Of a DNA stretch of 26,376 nt, positions 19,946-26,376 are shown one piece after another. This DNA is from Paulinella micropora (lineage: Eukaryota > Cercozoa > Imbricatea > Euglyphida): the NCBI GenBank assembly GCA_009731375.1, contig BJOX01000110.1, positions 757,153-783,528 on the forward strand, read 5' to 3'. A program made the position numbers and the translations under genes. The first letter of the stretch is position 1, and each line of letters starts with the position of its first letter. The notes beneath the pieces are model-generated. The model saw only the letters and a program-made list of their open reading frames with translations, did no database searches and was not told the origin of the DNA.

Positions 19946-20020
19946 CGCAAGAGTGGTATTATTACTACTAGTACTAAGAACAAGAACATCGGACTGACCA
20001 TGCGTTGGAGTATATGTACA
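18956..20020 (+). repeat. (GTAT)n and TA arrays with six copies of the exon 14 3' edge
   Basis: Copies at about 19042-19070, 19181-19253, 19532-19602, 19730-19797, 19838-19910 and 19946-20012 carry CGCAAGAGTAGTATTATTAC, AATAATGAGGACAACATTGC and CACTGGCCACGCG|GTAC in various combinations. The first three keep CG|GTAC; the last three have drifted to ATTGGACTG or ATCGGACTGACCATGCG. Divergence grows with distance from exon 14. Confidence 0.85.
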
Positions 20021-20025
20021 TGCAA

Positions 20026-20056
<31 letters not shown>

Positions 20057-20147
20057 CACCACATAAACACACACACACACACACACACCTATGTATGTGC
20101 ATATTATATATTTGTATATATATATATATATAATATATATATATATA

Positions 20148-20209
<62 letters not shown>

Positions 20210-20213
20210 TTAG
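20021..20213 (+). repeat. (CA)n ... (TG)n complementary dinucleotide pair
   Basis: About 60 bp of (CA)n (20027-20088) and about 35 bp of (GT)n (20164-20198) are separated by TA-rich sequence. They are complementary and could form a hairpin directly before the exon 15 acceptor. Confidence 0.85.
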
Positions 20214-20274
20214 GTTGGGGGAGGAGGATGTTTGGGAGTGGGATACGCTGAGCCGTTACCCAGGCATAATACAG
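20214..20274 (+). CDS. Exon 15 of partial gene
   Basis: Acceptor ATATTTAG and donor AATACAG|GTGCTT. One base completes Arg; 20 codons follow, LGEEDVWEWDTLSRYPGIIQ, phase 0 at the end. Tryptophan-rich and acidic at the start. Of the three frames, one has a stop, one gives a Gly-rich peptide, and this one gives ordinary protein that fits both neighbours. Eight direct copies of its last ~40 bp lie downstream, and six inverted copies lie 2.2-3 kb upstream. Confidence 0.6.
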
Positions 20275-21420
20275 GTGCTTACATACAACAACAATAACAA
20301 TAACAATAACAATAATAATTACAATAACAATAACAATAACCATAACAATTACAATTACAATTACAATAACAATGACAATAACAATATCAATAAAGAGGGA
20401 GTGGGATACGCTGAGCCGTTACCCAGGCATAATACAGGTGCTTACATACAACATCAATAACAATTACAATAACAATTACAATAACAACACAATAACAATA
20501 ATAACAAAAATAACAATAACAATAAAGAGGGAGTGGGATACGCTGAGCCGTTACCCAGGCATAATACAGGTGCTTACATACAACAACAATAACAATAACA
20601 ATTACAATAACCATAACAATAACAATTACAATTACAATTACAATAACAATAACAATGACAACAATAATAATAACAATAAAGAGGGAGTGGGATACGCTGA
20701 GCCGTTACCCAGGCATAATACAGGTGCTTACATACAACAACAATAACAATAACAATTACGATAACAACTACAGCAACAATAACAATAATAACAATAATAA
20801 CAATAACAATAAAGAGAGAGTGGGATACGCTGAGCCGTTACCCAGGCATAATACAGGTGCTTACATACAATAACAATAACAATAACAATTACAATAACAA
20901 TAATAACAAAAACAATAAAGAGGGAGTGGGATACGCTGAGCCGTTACCCAGGCATAATACAGCTGCTTAGAATGCAATAACAATAACAACAACAATAACA
21001 ATTACAATTACAATAACAATAGGAGTGACAAGGACAATAATAATAACAATAACAATAGCAATAACAATGGCAATAAAGAGGGAGTGGGGCACGCTGAGCC
21101 GTTACCCAGGCATAATACAGCTGCTTACATACAACAGCAATAACAAAAACAATAACAATAACGATAATAATAATACTAACAATAACAATAAAGAGGGAGT
21201 GGGACACGCTGAGCCCTTACCCAGGCATAATACAGGTGCTTGCATACAACAACAATAACAACAACAATAACAATAACAATTACAATAACAATAACAATTA
21301 CAATAACAATTACAATAACAATTACAATAACAATTACAATTACAATAACAATAACAATAACAATAAAGAGGGAGTGGGGCACGCTGAGCCGTTACCCAGG
21401 CATAATACAGGTGCTTACAT
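20275..21420 (+). repeat. (AACAAT)n array with eight copies of the exon 15 3' edge
   Basis: Islands ending at about 20437, 20569, 20723, 20855, 20962, 21120, 21234 and 21410 read GAGTGGGATACGCTGAGCCG and TTACCCAGGCATAATACAG|GTGCTT. They are preceded by AATAAAGAGG, which replaces the first third of the exon. Two copies have CAG|CTGCTT and so have lost the donor GT. The period is about 110-175 bp. Minus-strand frames here are artefacts. Confidence 0.9.
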
Positions 21421-22493
21421 GCAATACAATACAATAAATACAATACAATACAATACAAGACAATACAAGACAAGACAAGACAAGACAGGACAAGACAAGA
21501 CAGGACAAGACAAGACAAGACAGGACAAGACAAGACAAGATAATACAAGACAAGACAAGACAAGACAAGACAGGACAAGACAAGACAAGACAAGACAGGA
21601 CAAGACAAGATAAGACAAGACAGGACAGGACAGGACAAGATAAGACAAGACAATACAAGATAATACAAGACAAGATAATACAAGACCAGATAAATACAAG
21701 ACAAGACAATACAATACAATACAATACAATTTAATACAATACAACACAATACAATACAATACAATACAATACAATACAATAATACAATACAATACAACAC
21801 AATACAATACAATACAATACAATACAATAATACAATGCAATACAATAATACAATACAATACAATACAACCATACAATACAATAATACAATACAATACAAC
21901 ACAATACAATACAATACAATACAATACAACCATACAATACAATACAATACAACCATACAATACAATACAATACAATACAATACAACCATACAATACAACC
22001 ATACAATACAACCATACAATACAATAATACAATACAATACAATACAACAATACAATACAATACAATACAATACAATACAATACAACACAATACAATAATA
22101 CAATACAATACAATACAATGCAATACAATACAATACAATACAATACAATACAATACAGGTGTTGGGTGGTCGTATGACAATACAATACAATACAATACAA
22201 TACAATACAATACAATACAATACAAAACTATACAATACAATACAGGTGTTGGGTGGTCGTATGGCAACACAATACAATAATACAATACAATAATACAATA
22301 CAATACAATACAATACAGTACAATACAATACAATACAATACAATACAGTACAATACAGTACACTACAGGTGTTGGGTGGTCGTATGGCAACACAACACAA
22401 CACAATACAATAATACAATACAATACAATACAATACAATAAAATACAATACAATACAATACAATACAATACAATACAATACAATACAATACAG
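21421..22493 (+). repeat. Pentanucleotide arrays (ACAAG/ACAGG)n then (AATAC)n, with three copies of the exon 16 5' edge
   Basis: About 290 bp of ACAAG/ACAGG repeat leads into about 780 bp of AATAC repeat. Copies of the exon 16 start (GTGTTGGGTGGTCGTATG) follow ATACAG or CTACAG at 22159, 22246 and 22369, then return to ACAATAC. The long minus-strand CIVLYCIVLY frames are artefacts of the repeat. Confidence 0.9.
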
Positions 22494-22535
22494 GTGTTGG
22501 GTGGTCGTATGGTCTTCACCATCGCCAATGACAAG
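22494..22535 (+). CDS. Exon 16 of partial gene
   Basis: Acceptor CAATACAG and donor GACAAG|GTCATC give 14 codons, VLGGRMVFTIANDK, phase 0/0. A later donor (TTATCT|GTATAA at 22581) would also keep frame and add VIVISLSLSL-type residues, but that part is simple repeat. Alternating hydrophobics suggest a beta strand. Three upstream copies preserve the first 18 bases. Confidence 0.55.
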
Positions 22536-22700
22536 GTCATCGTCATCTCTTTATCTTTATCTTTATCTTTATCTTTATCTGTATAATCTTTACCTTTACC
22601 TTCACCTGTACCTCAATCCTCATCTTCATCTTCATCTTCGTCTCCATTCTTGAAATTTATGTTTTTATCTTTATCAATACTAATGTTTTTATTTATATCT
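22536..22700 (+). repeat. (CTTTAT)n and CATCTT-type repeats
   Basis: Simple pyrimidine-rich repeats, including (TTTATC)n, (CTTTAC)n and (CATCTT)n. No exon. Confidence 0.8.
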
Positions 22701-23330
22701 ATATTCATACAAGGTACAAGAGAATGAGGAAATATATTACTCCTCATTCTCTTGTCCCTTGTATGAATATAGATGATAAATATGAATATAAATATAAATA
22801 TAAATATAAATCTAAATCTAAATATATTACTTCTCATTCTCTTGTAACTTGTATGAATATAGATGATAAATATAAATATAAATATGTATATAAATCTAAA
22901 TCTAAATATATTACTCCTCATTGTCTTGTACCTTGTATGAATATAGATGATAAATATAAATATAAATATAAATATAAATGTATTACTCCTCATTCTCTTG
23001 TACCTTGTATGAATATAGATATAAATATAAATTGTCATATAAATATATTTAGATTTAGATTTAGATTTATATTTATTTATATTTATATTTATATAAAAAT
23101 TTATGTTTATATCTATATTCATACAAGGTACAAGACAATGAGGAGTAATATATTTATATTTATATTTATGTTTATCATCTATATTCATACAAGGTACAAG
23201 AGAATGAGCAATATATTTAGATTTATATTCATATTTATATTTATACTTATATTTATATTTATATTTATATTTATCATCTATATTCATACAAGGTACAAGA
23301 GAATGAAGAGTAATATATTTAGATTTAGAT
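22701..23330. repeat. Inverted array of diverged exon 17 5' edges in (AAATAT)n
   Basis: The motif TATTCATACAAGGTACAAGA plus GAATGAG, a diverged copy of the exon 17 border AG|GTAGAAGAGAATGAG, occurs forward at about 22705, 23116, 23184 and 23279, and inverted (CTCATTCTCTTGTACCTTGT) at about 22743, 22833, 22917 and 22990. (AAATAT)n and (TTTATA)n spacers are complementary too. The two clusters could fold into a hairpin of roughly 300-bp arms. Confidence 0.8.
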
Positions 23331-23490
23331 TTTTATATTTATATTTATATTTATATATATATTTATATTTATGTTTATATTTCATATTAATATTCACATG
23401 CATATTCACATTCTTATTCATACCAACATTGTCTTTTTTTTTTTTTTTTTCTTTTTCTTTTTTTTTTTTTTTTGTTGTTTTTGTTGTTGT
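23331..23490 (+). repeat. (TTTATA)n and poly(T)/TTG tract
   Basis: Repeat ending in a long T run with TTG units up to the N gap. No gene. Confidence 0.85.
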
Positions 23491-23500
23491 NNNNNNNNNN
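23491..23500. other. Assembly gap (10 N) in poly(T)/TTG tract
   Basis: Ten N flanked by T-rich homopolymer and TTG repeat on both sides. Confidence 0.97.
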
Positions 23501-23652
23501 TTTTTTTTTTTTTGTTGTTGTTGTTGTTGTTGTATGTATGTATGTATGTATGTTTGTATTATTTATATCAATATTTTCATACAGGTGGAAGAGAATGAGG
23601 AATTGTTCGTGCGTATGGATCAGACGTGTATATTGATATGTATATATACATA

Positions 23653-23686
<34 letters not shown>

Positions 23687-23758
23687 AGTTTGCATTTATA
23701 TCAATATTTTCTTATAGGTGGAAGAGAATGAGGAATTGTTCGTGCGTATGGATCAGAC

Positions 23759-23808
<50 letters not shown>

Positions 23809-24063
23809 ATTTGTATTTATATGTATACTTATATTTATTTATACTTATGTGTATATGTATATTTACATTTACGTTTATATTCATATGTATAATCATTTTC
23901 ATAATCACATTCATTATGTGTATATGTATATTTACATTTACGTTTATATTCATATGTATAATCATTTTCATAATCACATTCATATTCATATTCATACCAA
24001 CATTGTCATTTGGTTTTTTTTTTCTATGTATGAGTTTGTATTTATATCAATATTTTCATATAG
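23501..24063 (+). repeat. TTG, GTAT, TA arrays with two copies of the exon 17 5' edge
   Basis: Copies 23585-23626 and 23718-23759 begin after ACAG or ATAG and read GTGGAAGAGAATGAGGAATT through GATCAGACG, i.e. 42 of the 57 bp of exon 17. They then break into (TA)n or GTATATTGATATG. Each is preceded by TTATATCAATATTTTCATA-type sequence that also precedes exon 17. A 65-bp duplicate (TGTGTATATGTATATTTACA) lies at about 23850 and 23917. Confidence 0.85.
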
Positions 24064-24120
24064 GTAGAAGAGAATGAGGAATTGTTCGTGCGTATGGATC
24101 AGACGTTTGAACTGCGCCTG
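24064..24120 (+). CDS. Exon 17 of partial gene
   Basis: Acceptor CATATAG and donor CGCCTG|GTACAT enclose 19 codons, [19 protein letters not shown], phase 0/0. Acidic start, then a strand-like end. Two long copies and about eight diverged ones of the 5' edge lie upstream; one copy of the 3' edge (GGATCAGACCTTTGAACTGC) lies downstream. The copies keep this peptide frame. Confidence 0.6.
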
Positions 24121-24139
24121 GTACATCTTTATATATATC

Positions 24140-24209
<70 letters not shown>

Positions 24210-24351
24210 TGTGTGTGTATCTATCTATCTATCCATCTATCTATTTTTCTATCTACCTATCTATCTATCTATCTATCTATCCATCTATATATCTATCTAT
24301 CTATCTATCTATTCGTACGGATCAGACCTTTGAACTGCGTCTGGTATATCT

Positions 24352-24387
<36 letters not shown>

Positions 24388-25240
24388 ATCTATTTATCTA
24401 TCGTTCGTACTACCTACCTACCTACTTACCTACCTACCTATCTGTCTATCTATCTACCTACCTACCTACCTTCCCATCTACCTCCTACCTACCCACCTAC
24501 TTAGCTACCTACCTACCTATACCTACCTACCTATACCTACCTACCTACCTACCTATACCTACCTACCTACCTACCTACCTACCTACCTACCTACCTTCCC
24601 ATCTACCTACCTACCTACCAACCTACCTACCAACCTACCTACCTACCTACCTGCCTACCTACCTACCTACCTACCTTCCCATCTACCTACCAACCAACCA
24701 ACCAACCTACCTACCTACCTACCTACCTTCCCATCTACCTACCAACCAACCAACCAACCTACCTACCTACCTACCTACCTACCTACCTACCTACCTACCT
24801 ACCAACCAACCTACCTACCTACCTACCTACCTACCTACCTACCTACCTACCTACCTACCTACCTACCTACCTACCTACCTACCTACCTACCTACCTACCT
24901 ACCTACCTACCTTCCCATCTACCTACCAACCAACCAACCTACCTACCTACCTACCTGCCTACCTTCCCATCTACCAACCTACCTACCTACCTACCTACCT
25001 ACCAACCTACCTACCAACCTACCTACCAACCTACCTACCTACCTACCTACTTACCTTCCCATCTACCTACCAACCAACCAACCTACCTACCTACCTACCT
25101 GCCTACCTACCTACCTACCAACCAACCAACCTACCTACCTACCTACCTACCTGCCTACCTACCTACGTAGGTTCGCACTGTATCTATCTATCTATCTACA
25201 TATCTATCTATCTATCTATCTACCTGCCTACCTATCTACC

Positions 25241-25286
<46 letters not shown>

Positions 25287-25331
25287 CCTTCCCATCTACC
25301 TACCTATCTATCTATCTATCTATCTATCTAG
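24121..25331 (+). repeat. TA, GT, CTAT and CTAC/CCAA arrays with edge copies of exons 17 and 18
   Basis: Contains (TA)n, (GT)n (24176-24220), CTAT, then about 750 bp of CTAC with interspersed CCAACCAACCAA and CTTCCCATCTAC. The latter recurs with a higher-order spacing. A copy of the exon 17 3' edge, including CGTCTG|GTATAT, lies at 24314-24343. A copy of the exon 18 5' edge (TAG|GTTCGCACTGTATC) lies at 25171-25184. YLPTYLPT frames are artefacts. Confidence 0.9.
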
Positions 25332-25386
25332 GTTCGCACTGTATCCGGATTAGGAGTCATCAGTCGTGAATTGACCATAGACCTAG
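25332..25386 (+). CDS. Exon 18 of partial gene
   Basis: Acceptor ATCTATCTAG and donor GACCTAG|GTATCT. Eighteen codons, [18 protein letters not shown], plus one G that joins GT of exon 19 to give GGT (Gly). Alternating hydrophobic pattern. One 5'-edge copy upstream and six 3'-edge copies downstream. Confidence 0.6.
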
Positions 25387-25387
25387 G

Positions 25388-25424
<37 letters not shown>

Positions 25425-25493
25425 CTATCTATCTATCTCTATCTATCTATCTATCTATCTATCTAATGACCATAGACCTAGGTATCTATCCAT

Positions 25494-25528
<35 letters not shown>

Positions 25529-25568
25529 ATGACCATAGACCTAGGTATCTATCTATATATCTATCTAG

Positions 25569-25607
<39 letters not shown>

Positions 25608-25634
25608 ATGACCATAGACCTAGGTATCTACCAT

Positions 25635-25665
<31 letters not shown>

Positions 25666-25709
25666 ATGACCATAGACCTAGGTATCTATCTATCTATCTA
25701 TCTATCTAC

Positions 25710-25744
<35 letters not shown>

Positions 25745-25761
25745 ATGACCATAGACCTAGG

Positions 25762-25794
<33 letters not shown>

Positions 25795-25956
25795 GTCTAT
25801 CTAATGTCCATAGACCCAGGTATCTATCCATCTATCCATCTATCTATCTATCTATCTAACTATCTATCTATCTATCTATCTATCTATTTATCTTCCTAGG
25901 TCACCACAGCGACTGGCATAACCTGATATCTATCTATCTATCTATCTATCTATCTG

Positions 25957-25996
<40 letters not shown>

Positions 25997-26005
25997 CCTA
26001 CCTAG
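25387..26005 (+). repeat. (CTAT)n array with six exon 18 3'-edge copies and one exon 19 5'-edge copy
   Basis: ATGACCATAGACCTAG|GTATC recurs at about 25466, 25529, 25608, 25666 and 25744, and once as ATGTCCATAGACCCAG|GTATC at 25804. All keep the donor. Spacing is about 60-80 bp. At 25900, after CCTAG, GTCACCACAGCGACTGGCAT copies the start of exon 19 (same frame: HHSDWHNL versus HRSEWHHL). Confidence 0.9.
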
Positions 26006-26094
26006 GTCACCGCAGTGAATGGCATCACCTTCAGAGCTCCGACTTGACTACGCAGAAAGCCGCCCATCTACTACAACAGAGCAAGACGAGCCAG
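26006..26094 (+). CDS. Exon 19 of partial gene
   Basis: Acceptor CTACCTAG and donor GAGCCAG|GTGTGT. Two bases complete Gly; 29 codons follow, starting HRSEWHHLQSSDLTTQKAAH and ending LLQQSKTSQ, phase 0. Polar, with a probable amphipathic helix. Its 5' edge is copied once upstream and its 3' edge twice downstream. The gene continues past the right edge of the window. Confidence 0.6.
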
Positions 26095-26188
26095 GTGTGT
26101 GTGTGTGTGTATGTGTGTGTGTGTGTGTGTGTCTGCCCATATGCTACATCAGAGCAAGACGAGCCAGGTGTGTGTGTGTGTGTGTGTG

Positions 26189-26259
<71 letters not shown>

Positions 26260-26321
26260 GTGTGTGTGTTGTGTGTGTGTGTCTGCCCATATGCTGCATC
26301 AGAGCAAGACGAGCCAGGTGT

Positions 26322-26364
<43 letters not shown>

Positions 26365-26376
26365 GTGTGTGTGTGT
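26095..26376 (+). repeat. (GT)n arrays with two copies of the exon 19 3' edge
   Basis: The (GT)n grows straight from the donor CAG|GTGTGT. Copies at about 26135-26166 and 26286-26317 read CCCATATGCTRCATCAGAGC and AAGACGAGCCAG|GTGTGT, each keeping the donor and followed by a new (GT)n. Confidence 0.9.

Noticed and set aside
21102-22546. Long minus-strand frames (CIVLYCIVLY, CLVLSCLVLS) resembling membrane proteins
   Set aside because: They are readings of (AATAC)n and (ACAAG)n pentanucleotides, which cycle through all frames without a stop. Hydrophobicity comes from the repeat alone.

Overview
Eukaryotic nuclear DNA, almost certainly from an organism with long introns and tRNA-derived SINEs (animal-like; a flatworm or other repeat-rich metazoan is a guess I cannot confirm). 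There is no bacterial-style gene. Most of the 26 kb is simple-sequence DNA with (CTAT), (GTAT)/(ATAC), (ATT), (GAT/GGT), (TTATTG), (AACAAT), (AATAC), (GATA) and (GT) motifs. Long open frames in it, such as [24 protein letters not shown] and HTYIHTYI, are artefacts of stop-free repeats.

Between the repeats lie short unique islands. Read on the + strand with GT-AG borders, 19 of them chain into one partial gene that enters at the left edge and leaves at the right edge: 36-359, 679-750, 3454-3522, 8071-8135, 8722-8824, 9695-9847, 10533-10570, 11590-11624, 12342-12397, 12547-12573, 13744-13833, 14297-14340, 16385-16544, 18846-18955, 20214-20274, 22494-22535, 24064-24120, 25332-25386 and 26006-26094. 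They total 1650 nt, or 550 codons, with no in-frame stop. Six junctions split a codon, and every one resolves to a sense codon (Arg, Trp, Asp, Ser, Arg, Gly). I do not recognise the protein. It has a Ser-rich N-terminal part in this window and then mostly alternating hydrophobic/polar stretches. Start and stop codons are outside the window.

The striking architecture is that nearly every exon edge is repeated in the neighbouring intron. Copies of an exon's 5' edge lie upstream of it and copies of its 3' edge lie downstream, each copy carrying the AG|GT border and separated by microsatellite. Copy numbers run from 1 to 10 per edge. The flanking microsatellite is usually a direct extension of the splice-site sequence. 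In two exons the microsatellite sits inside coding sequence with a 9- or 24-bp overlap on its two sides, as if the exon had been split and a new intron made by duplication of an AGGT-bearing segment.

The remaining content is mobile or fold-back DNA: a ~1.15-kb inverted-repeat element (about 836-1990), a tRNA-derived SINE on the minus strand (about 4445-4714) with a possible relative (4022-4380), two opposite copies of a palindromic element (4931-5087, 5766-5916) bracketing a reversed-polarity GATA block, and two dispersed-repeat segments each present twice in swapped order (6274-6372 and 11364-11463; 6766-7042 and 10945-11221). Four 10-N gaps (4382, 18232, 18517, 23491) mark assembly breaks.
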